Shown here piece by piece: positions 23,101 to 35,000 of a DNA stretch of 64,000 bases. The position numbers were made by a program, and so were the translations under genes. Source of the DNA: Phoronis australis (Eukaryota > Phoronida > Phoronidae). The DNA is taken from contig NMRA01000129.1 in NCBI GenBank assembly GCA_002633005.1, positions 434,628 to 498,627 of the forward strand, read 5' to 3'. Position 1 is the first letter of the stretch; each line of letters begins with the position of its first letter. The notes under the pieces were generated by a model. That model made no database searches, was not told the origin of the DNA, and saw nothing but the letters and a program-made list of their open reading frames with translations.

Positions 23101-26100
23101 TGTCACTTACACCATTATGTAGCCAGCTATTGTTTTTGTAAGATTAGGTTTCCATGCAAAGAAGTATGACAAATTGTTCAAGCTGTCTCCACATCAGGGA
23201 GATGAATAGTAGGAATCCTGTTTTGGCTCCAAACTGCACTTTATGAAGCTTGCTTATTGGTAGATAAAACTTGAACTGTATAAGCTATTCATTGCAAATT
23301 CATCGTGTTTTCATTTTAGACTTTGTCCGAGTTAGTTATTGACTTTGAAGAAGCTTACTGCAAGTACCAACATACCGTGAAGAAGGTCAAGGTCGGCCTA
23401 CCTGTGCCACACGATCCACATAGCTACGAGACAATACAGTGGAAGGTGACCTGTTATTAGAATACATGTTTATAAGGATTTAACTTAGAAAAGCTCTGCC
23501 CCTAGAGATATATGCCAGCAACGTATGCAAGGGCCTATTTGTTTGTTTTACTGGTAAATTATTGGGTTTCAATACAATTATAGTGACCTGCACTTGGCTA
23601 CTTAGTTATTGGGCAAGTTGACGTCCAGTGCTCACTAAAATCCTCTTACTTGATCTTATAAAGTATCATGCAATAAAGCAGACATGTGAAGTTCTATTTT
23701 GTGAAATTTCTCCTCAAAAATAGATATTAAGAAAAAAATCAGCATATTACTGCAGTGTGTAGATGTCAAAGCAACATTTAATTTCATTATAAATAAAGGT
23801 AATCAGCCTTTGAAAAATAGAAAAATGGCAATTTTGTCAATTATTTTTGTGTGAAATAAGTGGAGAATTGCTGTAATCAACAATTGGGCTCCTCTGAGTC
23901 AGTCTGTTTCCTTTTTGTTTATCATTTATAGTTAAGCTGATCACCGTGACGGTTGCCTATGATCTGGTCTTACTGTTTTGTTGTAGCCTGTGATTGTATT
24001 GTTTGCACTGCCCACAGATGAGCAGTGATATCACTGATGGGGAGCAGAATGGTATAGATGCATTCTCCTATTCAATGACTTTAACAGACATATTCTGGTT
24101 TGTAAGGTCTGTTAATACCTGGCTCCTTTGTTAACCGCTGAAGGCAGTCTTATAAGGTGAATAGTATGAAATTTCAAGAAATTAATAATGATGACATACT
24201 CAAGTTTCTTACTTTTAATTTGGCCTAGGAACCAGATTTGGCCAGCCCTCATATGGGCCAACCCTCATATGGGCCAACCCTCATATGGGCCAACCCTCAT
24301 ATTGGCACTCTTCAGTGAATATTAACTTTCAGTTATGCTTTTAGCACTTAACGCTGAATTTGAGCAAAATGACTCGTACAGAGACAGTAAAGGAGTTGGA
24401 AAAGATTGCCAGAGAAATAAGAAGTTTGGTAAGTTCAAGTAATGTGGCTACAGCGGTCTTTAATTTTGAACTCTGAAGAAATATTTTGCACGTCCTTGTT
24501 ATCTGGTATGGAATGCTTGTCTGGGATTTCCAAACAAATTACAATATTGAAAACTATGTCCACCGAGTTTTGATTTAGGTCATGGTTGTATAACAGTTGG
24601 TGTCGTGTTTACCTTACTCAGATTAAAACGATTTCTACTAGGCTTGAAAACTGACTGTTTGGTATTGCTTCAGAACAACCGCAGTAAGTTTGCTTGTCAC
24701 TGTGGTTAGTTTCAGCAGTGATGTCAGTCAGGACAATTCCAAGGGTTTTAAAATTTCAATTTAAATTATGAGGTAATGATGATACTTTGGAAGAACCAAC
24801 ACCCCTGTGAATAAAGAATTTTTTGAAACCACAACATTTAACTTTGGGCTTTAAACTCATCGTTATGCATTTTGGTTCATTTTTGGAATGTAACCCTTTG
24901 TTTTGGTTTTCTAGTATGAGTAAGAGTTCCTAAATACACAATGATAAAACCATGGATTGATATCTTCAATGAGAAGAATTGCTACTAATAACTTGATTAA
25001 ATGGAAGTCTGCTATTTTATTTTGACATCATTAGTGCTGTGTGAGTCTTTAAGTGAAGACAGTCAAAGTTTTAGAAATGATTTCATAATAATACTGGTAA
25101 ATGCCCTTCTTCTAAATAAAAATCATGACTTATCAGCTGCATTTACAAAGTACACCACACATTCTAATTAGCTGCAGACAATGCATTACCAGAATCTTTG
25201 TGTTTCTAATGCAATAAATCTAATCTGCTGGCAGTAAACAGGTGCACTACTTTCTAACAAAGGGGCAGTTGTAATCCCCTTATCAATACCTTGCTGTGGC
25301 CACATTCTTTTGATGTCCTAAGACACCGCTGCCAATAAACTACCTTGCCTAGCCTAGTCAAGGTGTAGCAAGGCCTGAAAAATTTTCAAGTTTTCAAGCC
25401 ATCTTATAGTGTAAAATGTCAACTTTTCTTTACACGGGACTTTTTCAAAGAGGCATCATTGCATTGATTTTGTATCTTTTGTTTGAATCAAACTAGATTA
25501 CAACAGTGTCTGGAATTCCTAACGGCCATACTGTCTCACTGGCTGTAACTAAGAGAAAACGCTTAATGGGGTGTGGTCTGAGCTTAGAGAACTGTCTAGT
25601 CTTTTTAAGTTTAGATTTGTTTCTTATCTAAGTTAGGAACAAGATTTATAACTACAGCAAATGCCCGCTAAATCAAAGATTGGTGTGTGACAGCACTTCT
25701 GTCATTTTGTAAACTTGAAATAAGTAGTTTGAATTAAAAATTGCATTGTGGCATATTACTGTCTAAACGCACTTGTCAAAAAATTTCAGATTCACCTCAG
25801 TAGTAAGTTTTTTGGCCTTGTGTCCTAATTTGCATATTGAGCATTATTTATTGATAACGTCTTGAAAATAGTTATGAATTGTGTTATGTACAAAATAGAG
25901 TGTATATTTCATGCTGACAGAATATTTTTTGTTTTAGTCTAAAGCCCAACATGGAAATATCCCTGCGGGAAGGTTGCCTTCATCTCCGAGGAAAGATTTG
26001 TCTCCACGGCGAGAGTCCACTAATTTCTCTCTTCTGTCTTCTCCCACAAAATTCAAGCCAACAATGCCCATGTGAGTATAGAACGCTCCGCAAATGTCAT

Positions 26101-27366
26101 TGTGTGTGACAAGTGTCTAGTGCACGAGTTACATGTTAAAAATGCCTCTTCATTATGGTGTTTTTCCGTTGCTCCCAACTTGTTTGATTCCATAGCCCAA
26201 CAACTAGTTAGGAAGATCACCCCTGTAGCCAATATCTTACATGACTGATTAACTCCATTCTGGCATTTATGGTTGGAGGGCTGGCTCTCTTTTGTTCGAT
26301 AATTGCTCTAATCTCCGATCAGATCGTATCTAGCCTGACTGGACTTTGCTGCTAAAAATGAAAGTCATAACATATTTGAACATAAACCAATAGCATTTCT
26401 GAATTCCTTGTCAAATGCTGATCATTTTTAGTTTTTGAATCATCAAAATGGCCCAACTACAACAGAAATTAAGACAATCTATTCTGTCCAAACGAATTAC
26501 CAATGCACTCAGGCTGGGTTTGACTGTGTTCATAGGCGTTCGGTAATAGCTTGCAACCACCAAACGTTTCCTTTGAAGCCTGGGAGATAATTGGCCTGCT
26601 TGTTATCATATGGGACAAAGGACTGAACTGGGCAGTTAACAAAAGAGCTAGATATATCGCACGTTCAGAACCCCGTCTGGAAAAGTTGCTGAACGACAGA
26701 ACGCCGTCATGGTAAAACCCCAGGGATTGCTTTGTTCAAGTGCTTAAAATCACCAATTTCATACCTAGAACACCAAAAAACAATCCCTTACGTTTTTGTA
26801 TGGATTCGAAGTATTTTACGCCACCTAGTGGCCATTTTTACCGTTTTCATGATGACGGCTTCGACTACTACGGCACCTCCTTTTCGCAGTTTTATTTTTA
26901 TGAGCCCATAGCTGTATCTCCTAAACCCACTGTAGGATCTTTATTAAATTAAACAATCTTATTTATATGACCTTCAAACAGATGCGACAAGTGCTGTGCC
27001 CTCCAGTGGCAATTTCATTTTTTTCCATTTTCCAGTCTGTTTCCTTTACGGATTTTGATGAAATTCAATAAACAGCTTTCTATTGAAAAATGACACATTC
27101 CTGTTTTTGGTTTTGTGCCATCTACTGGCCATTTATGATACAAGTAAACACCCCAAGAAGCACACCGTTTGTGGTGCATTCGTGGGCGCATTTCAATATT
27201 CCACTTTGCTCTTGTTTAGTTCTCGTAGCACCTCACAAAGGTTGATTTCCCTTTTAAGATCAATTATTGCTTTTCTTTCAGTTTCAACTCCCCCGAGAAG
27301 GATCAAACAAGCCCCGAGAAAGATATTTCCAAAGCCAGTGATGTCACTTATCAGATCCGTATTTAA
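17039..27366 (+). CDS. VASH: Vasohibin, tubulin tyrosine carboxypeptidase (VASH1/2 homologue)
   Basis: Eight exons: about 17039-17181, 19812-19912, 20722-20945, 22447-22618, 23320-23445, 24345-24428, 25938-26071 and 27282-27366. Every junction from exon 1 to exon 8 is GT-AG and phase-compatible. The protein cleaves the C-terminal Tyr of alpha-tubulin, in complex with SVBP in known animals. The catalytic triad is visible: Cys in [12 protein letters not shown] (TGC 20920-20922), His in HRHVVLAVY 35 residues later, and Ser in GALGMSRRQ 17 residues after that, exactly the spacing of human VASH1 C169/H204/S221. The C-terminus YQIRI is the family ending. Counted from ATG 17039, the length is about 355 residues, equal to human VASH2. 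The only defect is in exon 1, where an A6 run (17049-17054) breaks the frame between the ATG and the rest. Tail-to-tail with ANGEL. A poly(A) signal lies at 27437. Confidence 0.95.
17407..17536 (-). mobile_element. tRNA-derived SINE, copy 1 of a pair in vasohibin intron 1
   Basis: Together with 17797-17935 this forms a direct pair of similar sequences (shared ATAAAACTG/ATGAAACTG, GCTAACCATTCA/GCTAATCGTTCA and GGAAGCACAT blocks). On the minus strand they resemble a tRNA, with a box-B-like AGTTCTATTCC in copy 2. There is no complete cloverleaf. Confidence 0.6.
17797..17935 (-). mobile_element. tRNA-derived SINE, copy 2 of a pair in vasohibin intron 1
   Basis: Second copy of the 17407-17536 element, in the same orientation about 390 bp away and visibly diverged. 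The box-B-like motif AGTTCTATTCCAGG and box-A-like TAGCTGAACGA are read on the minus strand. Confidence 0.6.
18286..18388 (+). CDS. Possible alternative first exon (or poison exon) of vasohibin
   Basis: A strong acceptor (TTTCTTCGTTGTGTTTATCTCCCAG) precedes 18286 and a donor ATAG|GTATCC follows 18388. From ATG 18307 the reading is [17 protein letters not shown] and so on, ending in phase 1, which joins exon 2 (G|AC) in frame. If it were included after exon 1, a stop would follow within five codons. No family similarity is seen in its residues, so it is only a candidate. Confidence 0.25.
18960..19110 (-). mobile_element. tRNA-derived SINE remnant in vasohibin intron 1
   Basis: The minus strand contains GTTGACAGAATGGATTGCAT followed by box B GGTTCAAGTCCC and a short unrelated body. 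It differs from the other two SINE groups in the window. Confidence 0.5.
19812..19912 (+). CDS. VASH: Vasohibin exon 2
   Basis: Encodes (D)[18 protein letters not shown] and on to NLPE, the conserved N-terminal helix of the catalytic core (TWERMWxHVAKIHP). The acceptor is TATTTTATAG and the donor GAG|GTAAAT; it exits in phase 0. Confidence 0.95.
20722..20945 (+). CDS. VASH: Vasohibin exon 3, with catalytic cysteine
   Basis: Carries [29 protein letters not shown] and the nucleophile Cys (TGC 20920-20922). The donor is the weaker GGACT|GTATCT. Reading on past it gives a decoy LYLSHC tail that mimics the true next-exon LYLTN. Confidence 0.95.
21722..22067. mobile_element. Foldback MITE in vasohibin intron 3
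   Basis: The left arm begins TCAGGCTAACCAAACAA and the right arm is its complement ending TTGTTTGGCTAGCCTGA. Inside, GGCTCACG, CCCTGCACTCAT and CAGCTTATGCACCC recur as inverted matches over more than 100 bp per arm. The interior is unique, with no coding capacity. Confidence 0.65.
22447..22618 (+). CDS. VASH: Vasohibin exon 4, with catalytic His and Ser
   Basis: Encodes [29 protein letters not shown] (His) and [18 protein letters not shown] (Ser after GM). The acceptor is TTTTAATCAG and the donor AAG|GTAAAC. A short TA-dinucleotide run follows in the intron (about 22647-22660). Confidence 0.95.
23320..23445 (+). CDS. VASH: Vasohibin exon 5
   Basis: Encodes [31 protein letters not shown] and TIQWK. 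It is exactly 42 codons, phase 0 at both ends, and matches VASH1/2 closely. Confidence 0.95.
24243..24306. repeat. Four tandem copies of a 16-bp unit in vasohibin intron 5
   Basis: The unit CCAACCCTCATATGGG is repeated head to tail about 40 bp before the exon 6 acceptor; the last copy is imperfect. Confidence 0.85.
24345..24428 (+). CDS. VASH: Vasohibin exon 6
   Basis: 28 codons: [20 protein letters not shown] then IAREIRSL, the helix that closes the catalytic core (compare VxKELEKxARDMR in vertebrates). The donor is TTG|GTAAGT. Confidence 0.9.
25938..26071 (+). CDS. VASH: Vasohibin exon 7, Ser/Pro-rich tail
   Basis: Encodes a basic, Ser/Pro-rich segment with [13 protein letters not shown] and SSPTKFKP, like the disordered tail of VASH2 (SLSPRRRQASP). 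The acceptor is TTTGTTTTAG and the donor CCAT|GTGAGT. Confidence 0.85.
26166..26702 (+). repeat. Dispersed repeat of about 540 bp, copy 1 (vasohibin intron 7)
   Basis: It begins CCGTTGCTCCCAACTTG and ends TGCTGAACGACAGAA. It matches 40199-40732 along its whole length with scattered differences. It has no ORF of note. CGTTCAG and CTGAACG near the right end form a small inverted repeat. Class unknown (non-autonomous element). Confidence 0.8.
27282..27366 (+). CDS. VASH: Vasohibin exon 8, C-terminus
   Basis: The acceptor is CTTTTCTTTCAG. It encodes [20 protein letters not shown] and the family-typical ending TYQIRI, then TAA. It is only 28 codons including the stop. Confidence 0.93.
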
Positions 27367-27436
27367 ACATCATAATCTCATTTTATACCTGTGATATTGC
27401 TTTCTGTTACTACTTCATTGTGTTGATGTGCCCAGA

Positions 27437-27442
27437 AATAAA
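27437..27442 (+). terminator. VASH: Poly(A) signal of vasohibin
   Basis: AATAAA 71 nt after the stop codon. Confidence 0.5.
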
Positions 27443-27584
27443 TTGCATTTTATTAACTATTAAACAAAACAATGTATTTAATGCTGCACTCCACTCTGTT
27501 TATCAGTCTCCTAACATTTCTTACTGTGATCAGATTCTATTTCTGTTACAAACTTCAAAACCATCAGCGACGCAAGAAAATGTA

Positions 27585-28157
27585 AGGGCTGTTCCAGTAA
27601 AATCTGTATGGGAGGGGGGGGAAGGCACCTTTTTTTCGCACCCACTACCCATATTTTTCATTTATTTCTTCAGCCTACTACCCGTAATTTTTTATAAGTT
27701 TGAAACGCAACCACCCGTAATTTTTTTTGTTCTTGTGGTTGACTGCACAGGCGCTTGAGTTTATCTGTTCCTCCATCACCACTAACGTCATTCATTACTA
27801 AGAAAACATGTTTCTTATATATGGTTATTAGCCGTCGAGAAATTCAAGCACCTGTGGTTAAATGGTGTTATGGGCATGCCGATGAGGAGATCGGAGGGAG
27901 TGAAAAAGTCGGAGCTTTTTGCAAATTGCATTTTTGTTTCAGTTTTTGATTCTGTGAGGATTGTTTATAAAATTTACTAAAATTACCCACCATCAAACAT
28001 TTATGGCCCAATGAAACAACAACGACCTGTAAATTTTCATTTTTTTGAAGTACGACCACCAGCCATTTTGAATTTAAGTCAAACGCAACCACCCATAAAT
28101 TTTCATTTCAGTTGCCTTCCCCCCCCCCTCCCACACAGATTTTGCTGGAACAGCCCT
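27585..28157. mobile_element. MITE with about 43-bp terminal inverted repeats, GGGCTGTTCC family
   Basis: The left end AGGGCTGTTCCAGTAAAATC, followed by a G-run, mirrors the right end (GATTTTGCTGGAACAGCCCT after a C-run). TAA flanks both sides of the GGGCTG ends, which fits a PIF/Harbinger-type TWA duplication. The interior has repeated ACCACCCGTAATTTTT-like blocks and no transposase. A second, interrupted copy lies at about 48062-49122. Confidence 0.75.
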
Positions 28158-31108
28158 AACCAGGAAAAGAAATAATTTGTGAATAAAATGTGGTTTTAAA
28201 GTAAACACCACATTCGATACACTTAAGAACAAGGGTGAATATAAAGAAAACCCTAGTAATTCCAAAAATTAAGCAATCATTATAATTTAACAGTGAAATG
28301 AACAAGTAATAAAAACTGTGCCTTGTTTTATTAGGGTAACGATGACATATTACCATACTCATTTACATAAAAGTAGTCTCGCAAACGAGACTTTTGCGAA
28401 ATTGTAATGGTAAGTTATTTTCGGATGGCTTCCAGCTCACCGGAAGACCTGAGGTTGTTTGTAAACTAAGAACTTCATTTGCATATTCACAATTTAATGA
28501 GACAAAGCATCTTTAAGATTTGAGTGTCAGCTCATTTGAGAACAATAGAGCATGGTTATATTTTGCAACCCCAAGGCGCTGTGGTAAAGAATTCAACATT
28601 GACAGCTAAATAGGGTCGAAATGCAGCTTTAAAGTTTTCATTTAATAAAGCACATAAGAACATCCCATGGTAACAATTGCATACAACAATATTCGAAGGT
28701 AACCTTTACCATATTGTTGTCAGATACTTGCTTCGAATGTTTCAAAATGCTCAAAACAAGGCCAAAAAGCATAGTTGGTTCCGGTCTGAAGTAAAATGCA
28801 CACAAAGCCTAAAATAGCGTGGCTGGCCAAATGATGCATGATTACCTGTTAATAATACACTACCTAGCGACCACAAGTGCCACCTGCGTCACAAGCACAG
28901 GCAATCGCAACGCTGCAGTACTGAAACTGGTTTGCACCGCGTAAAAAAGAACGAGCATCACTTTTCCGGTGGATTTTTCTGAAAAACTGAGTAACTCAAC
29001 TGCACCACTGCATAAAACAATTTTCAAAAGAAAAGTACAGACCAGAATCAAGTATGCTGCTTTGGTCCAAAAGTTTTAGAAAATCGTGTGTATGTGCACT
29101 AGAAGAAAAGTTACCAGAGTTATGACTTGGGAGTTGGAGAGCAAAGTCAGATAGAGCTAGGAGCAATACATAGTCCTAAGCTAGAGAAAATATGAGGCTC
29201 TGGGGGTAAAATTCCCCTTTCGACGACATTTCACAACATTCCTTTTGATGTGCACGTACATGTTATTTTGCTAAAACTTTACATAAAAGCAGGAGATGGT
29301 GGTCTTGCCCAGCTACTGACACATTATATTCACCGCTTGTAAAATTATAGAAAGTAAATTGTTAAATAGTTTTCGCAGTGGTGGCTACTCACATTGTGAT
29401 CAATGTCTGTTATTGTCCTCAAGCTGGAGAATAAAGGAATTTCTCTTTAATGACAAAAGGTGTGTAAGTATTGCCTAAATTACATATGTCATTTCATTAG
29501 AATTAAAAATCGCCATTTTCAAAGATGAAATGAGAGTTGGGAAAGACTACTTTGACCACACAAAGATCATCAAAGCAGAGATCATCAACAAATCATTAGC
29601 CACTGCTTGTTATTGGCTGTCCCGTGTTGACATAGTAACGTGAACCACCTGAATACCACATGCCTTGGCTGTCAATTTCTTGTGTACAGCTGTAGAGAAG
29701 TTGCTCAATATTTTGTGCATCTTTCCATTCTGTTACCAGTACTGATGGCTGTAAACTCCTAAGTCCCACACAATACAAAAATAAGTGGAGCAACTTGTGC
29801 ATACATTAGTAGCTGAGTAATTGTAAATGTAAACTTCAAAGTGCCACACAATAAAAAAAGAGGTGGGGCAACCTGTGCATGCATTAACTAGTCGAGTAAT
29901 TGAGTTTGTACATTCTACTCACTGGCCTGCCGTAACACGAATTATATAACCTATGTGACTTAATAACAACTTTTATTGTGAAACCATGGGCCATTTTCAA
30001 CATGTTTTTTAGGATTCACAGAGAAAAATCATTAAAAACCATACCTCACACTTGTGACTTTTTTGATTTTGGATGCTTTTAACACAATCACATATGTATG
30101 GAAAAGTTACGTCGCAGTTCATACAAACTTCATCAACACCTTCTCATTCTTAAATTCTCTTTAAATTCCATAATTTACAGAAATCAGTTTGAAATCATCC
30201 TGTTCTGATCAAAAAATCCTGTGGCCTAGTATTTCACGTTGAATTATAAGCAATAGTGAGAGTTGTGGCTAGCAGAAATAGTTCCTTTAATATATTTATG
30301 TTGACAGAAACCAGTTACCTTGTCCAGATAAGCTGAGCACAGCTTAACTAGTTTATGCCTTTCTAATGCCAATCATGTAATGTACCATTGATAATAAGGT
30401 GCAAGGAACGAATAAATTTTGAGGTTATATGTCCGTGGCTGTTATCACAACATGGCTTTCAATCAACACAATGCCGTGGCACTTTTTGGTCTTCCACAAG
30501 AGAATATTTGGATTCACCCGAAAATGTCATAAGTTTGTGAATGACACCAGGATATGGGTCAAGTCATCAATTTTGAAGATCTTACTTTGACAAAAGGACT
30601 ACATCATTTTCATGTCAAAAATGAAGTTTAAAACAACTACAAACATACTTTTTTCATAAAATAAAGAGTTCATTAACTTAGCTAATTCTCAATTCCTAGT
30701 TTACCTTGCCTCGTGTTTCATGTTCTGGAATAAAGTACAAGCTATAAAAAACAATAATAAAATGCAAGCTAGCTGCACTGCCATACTGTTGAATGACTTT
30801 ATAGTCTCGATAAAATTGTGACAAACCACATTTTGTGAGACAACTTGAAAATAACAGGTGGTTTGGTCCAGTTACTTTCTATAAATGGCACGTTTATCAT
30901 CGTAAAATACAGTTTCTCCATGTTAAGTGATTGTTAGGGCACCATACGACTGTGACCTATATTTATAAAAAGTAGGTCACATTTTGACAAAATCGCTTGC
31001 ATCTCTTGCCATATGGCAAAATAAGTCATAATTCAAAAGCGACACAGGCGCCATTACTCAAAGACACCCATAGGCTTTCCATCCTTCATAGCGTCAACAT
31101 CATAGGTG
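28158..31108. other. Intergenic DNA between the vasohibin and ANGEL 3' ends
   Basis: No coding exon recognised. It holds the direct repeat at 29762-29902 and otherwise AT-rich unique-looking sequence. It includes the 3' UTR of ANGEL at its right end, without a clear poly(A) signal. Confidence 0.5.
29762..29902. repeat. Two tandem copies of a roughly 60-bp segment
   Basis: 29762-29822 and 29841-29902 share CCACACAATA, GTGGAGCAACTTGTGCAT/GTGGGGCAACCTGTGCAT and GAGTAATTG, spaced about 80 bp apart. This is a local duplication with no coding potential. Confidence 0.65.
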
Positions 31109-32019
31109 CTAACTGACTTTCAAACAAAACTTAGCGGCAAGCATCAAGTGATCTGAGGAAACAGCATCATTAGGCAATGACCTCACTTGCTTCAAGTCTC
31201 TTGTAGACAATAGGCTGTACTTGGCCAACAAACTTAGGTTCTTATTAGGCAGACAAGTTTTCCCATGCACTTCATTGCCATTGTGAAATAGATAATCCAC
31301 TGTGGAGCTTGCCCTACCGTGGTGAGTAGTGATCTCTGGGACCTTAGAACTGCCCTGCCATTTCCTGTGGGTGTAGACAGACTTCAGGTTCATTCCATGG
31401 CTTATTGTCCCTGAGTCTGTAGCCTGATAGTCTTGAAGCAATTTCTCGTCCATGGAGGCATACCTCCTTTTGATTATATCCAAATACTGACAGTGTTGTG
31501 AAATCCCACAGTTTGGACTGATGAATGACTTATCCAACATTCTTGGCCTGCTTCGTCTAACATGACCTTGCTGGCCAGATATAATCATGGCGTCTACCTC
31601 ATCAAATTCAAAATGGCCCTTTGTAATCATTTTGTACAACAATGAATATGGTTCCATGTTCAGGTCACCACACAACAGCACAGGGCAATACTCAATGCGT
31701 CCACTCTTAAACCCACGGAATGCATGCTTGTCCAACTCTGCCAATAGCAATGCCATCTGCAAGAGTTTAACATCTCCACGTTTGGGGTTAAACAATAAAT
31801 GCGTATTGCCAATGCAGATCTTCTGTTCTCGTTGGCGACCATGAGTTTTTGGTTTCACAACAACAACGAGCCCGACATTATCACGATCTAGAGTTGGGCA
31901 TCCTTCCTTATAATAGTGCACAGGATGAGACGAGACAAGGTGAAACTTATCTCTCCTGACAAAAGTAGCACAGCCATCTATTTTGTCACCAGTTCGTTTT
32001 ACAAACACACCAATGAAAC
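31109..32019 (-). CDS. ANGEL: ANGEL exon 4, main part of the EEP domain
   Basis: The acceptor is TTTTCAG before 32019. It encodes GFIGVFVKRTGDKIDGCATF, NTHLLFNPKRGDVKLLQ, CGDLNMEPYS and ends SSDHLMLAAKFCLKVS before TAA at 31111-31109. At about 303 codons it is uninterrupted, whereas this region is split in many relatives. Confidence 0.95.
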
Positions 32020-35000
32020 CTGAAAACCAAATTAGGAATCATAGACTACTAGATTTGCAAATACATAACAAGCATTTCCCACTGTCATCCACTGAAATTC
32101 CCATTTTTCAAATCTATTGTTTTATCGGTGAGCCCTGTTGGCTGTACAGTCTAACTACCAGTGGGTTTGAGGAGGCTAATAGAAAAAATGTTGACTTCCC
32201 TTAGTTATCAAAAAAGACTATTGTGCACAATAATTTAAGTCTTTATAATATTGCAGTTAGTGATTTTGGAACTGCTATGCCACATAATAAAAATAGTGAC
32301 TGACAAAGCAATTAAGGAATTTGAAAAGTTAACATTCATACCAAGTTTCTTCATTTCAGGTTTGTAAAATGCTTCAAAATGTTCAGATTGAACTTCTTGT
32401 AAACAAAAAACCTGAAAATAAAGTTAAAATCCATTATTTACATTCTGTTGTGTCTGAAAACAATATATGATATAATTTTCAAAAAAAACATTTCAATAAA
32501 AATCATCACAGCTACAAACAAGATGACATGTGACGGTTTATGGTTTGTAAAATTTCACCAATTTAGAACACAATATGGTAGCACGAGATAGGTAGCACCA
32601 AATCAATGTTTCACCAGTTTTGAGTTTTATTCCATAGCTTAGCATCATGTAAGGCCTTAATGAGTAGTTAAGAATATTCACAACAAAGTTAAAAGCCTTT
32701 GAAAAATGAAAAAACTCAATTATTCTTGCCTGAAATTGCTTAGATTTTGCTGTATATAAATAATTAGGTTTGTATTCTAACTTCAATATCGGTAGTGAAT
32801 TTCAGGATCCCATCAAAATATTAAATTCTTATTTTTACCCAGCAATCATTACAGTCTCAAACTTACATCTGCATGCATAGCTTCCATCTCCTTCAGAAGG
32901 TTCCATTTGCGGAAGTCCCACTCGAGAACCCTCCTGTCACAGTCAGCGTAGAGATGCTGGTTGTCTTCCAGCAGATTCTGAGCCAGCAAATTATACGAGG
33001 CGATTGTGAAGGTACAGACATCTTCACTGTGTCCTTGGTTACTGTACCATCGGCCAAAGTTCGTAAAGTCCCACTTACGACTGAGCAGAGGGTCTGCTGT
33101 AACATTACAACTGCTGTTCATCTAAATATTCATATCAGTTGGGCAATTCAACATTCTAATCTGTCTTCAAAAAGCAGAAAATTGCCATTTTGGCAAAATG
33201 AAGAGGCACTGAAGCTACAAGTTGGAGACAAAAACCAAAATATGACAAGGTGTATTATAGTAAACACATATTGGGTCCTCTGAGGACTTGTGACAAGTTC
33301 AAATGTACCAGGATGTTTCACTGTTTCACTAACTTACCAATACCTCTGGTCAATACTATGAGTATCATTCATGGTATTATTGGTACCAATATCATTACTG
33401 TTAAAGCTATGAATATCAAAACAGTACACATCCTAATGCCACGGCTACCTACTAAAACATGACAATACCAAAAGCAAGACTGCACAAATATTAAGAAGCA
33501 AAATATTCACATACAATTTCTGTCAGCAGCGCTTCTTGTGCATGGCTAAATTTCGATGCATCTTAGTTGCACAATAAAACTAAGTTTATAAAGCAACATG
33601 GACAAACCTCCATGAATACTGGAAGGAAATCAAGCCTCAGACAAGACTGGCCTTTCAGTCTTAAATGCAATATAACCCGGGTTCATTGCTCAGTCACTGT
33701 TTAATCCTGTGGCATGCAGCAAAGTCACAAATAGGCATCGCCATCTTCTATGGAAGACTCAATATTCAATGCTGTTGGTAGCTAAATAGGGTCCATTTTT
33801 TATTATCTGACAGTACAATGAACAGAAAGCTGTCTAGCTGCAAGGAGAGCTTGTGGGATAAGAGTGCCATGCCACTTCATGACAATGCAATGCATTTTCA
33901 ATAGGATAGTAGTGTAACTAGCGCCACCAAGTGAATTGCATCATGGCCACTGTAATTATGGAGTGTTTTCAAGAGTGATTAATATATAGTTGGCAATAAT
34001 GTCGACAATAGATCGAGCTGAATCGAATAATAGTTGGACAATGCTGCCACGGCCAGCGAGTTGGGATTCCAAGATGACATCCTTGAGTATGTTCAAAGTA
34101 ACTGCAAATCATTTCTTAGAAAAATACTCGATTTACAAGTTAAAACTAAATACAACTCCTACCTCCATTTCCTTGCTGTATATCCCCTGAGATGGTTGCC
34201 ATGGCACTTTCAGTGGCTATAAAACAGTCTAATCTTAGAAATGGCCAAACTCTATAAAACCTCAAAATAACATTTTGGGTTTGGAGGGGGTTATTAGTCC
34301 ACGTAGTGGCTTAAAATTTTGCAAAGGGTGTCATTTACACAAAAAATGCCTTTGAAATTGATAAACAAGGTCAGTGAAAGTAGTTCTTTGTGAACTTGCT
34401 TTTAACCATTAAACTGTCCCAGTTGGCCTGTGTAAGTACACTAGGCTTAACTAAGGGTTTATGTTCCTTGCTGAGAAGATAATTCTTTTATTACCCCCTA
34501 CATGTTTTGAATAGCCAAACTCCCTGAGTGAAAGCATGGGTGCTCAGTCCAATTAATTAAAAATGTCAACAGCCCCAAAAGTCATGGATTATATGATCTC
34601 ACAATTTAACACAGTGATGGTGAGTGCATTAAGTACCTGACGAACTGTATTCTTGTTTATTTACAGAATGGCAAGCTCCACGTTGAGGCGAATCTCTACT
34701 GCGAGCAGCAGCATTTACATTTTCAACAACATCCAGGGGTGATTGGTTCCTCTCACGAGGTGTGCTGGCCCTCGACGTACGAGTTCCACTGCGACCACGT
34801 TCACTGTGCACCCTCGATTGATCGCGGCTAGTATCGGACCTGGCACTACGACTAGAGCTGCCAGCATACTTCATTCTCTTGTCCAACTCCTGATGTCGAC
34901 CAGCATGATGACGATGATTGGTGCTACCAGCACTCATCGAGTCATGACTCATATGTAGCTGTCTACTCCAATACATATCTGGCGTTGGAGTAGAAAATGG

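Noticed and set aside
32873-33283. 136-codon plus-strand ORF
   Set aside because: Antisense shadow of ANGEL exon 2 continuing into an intron.
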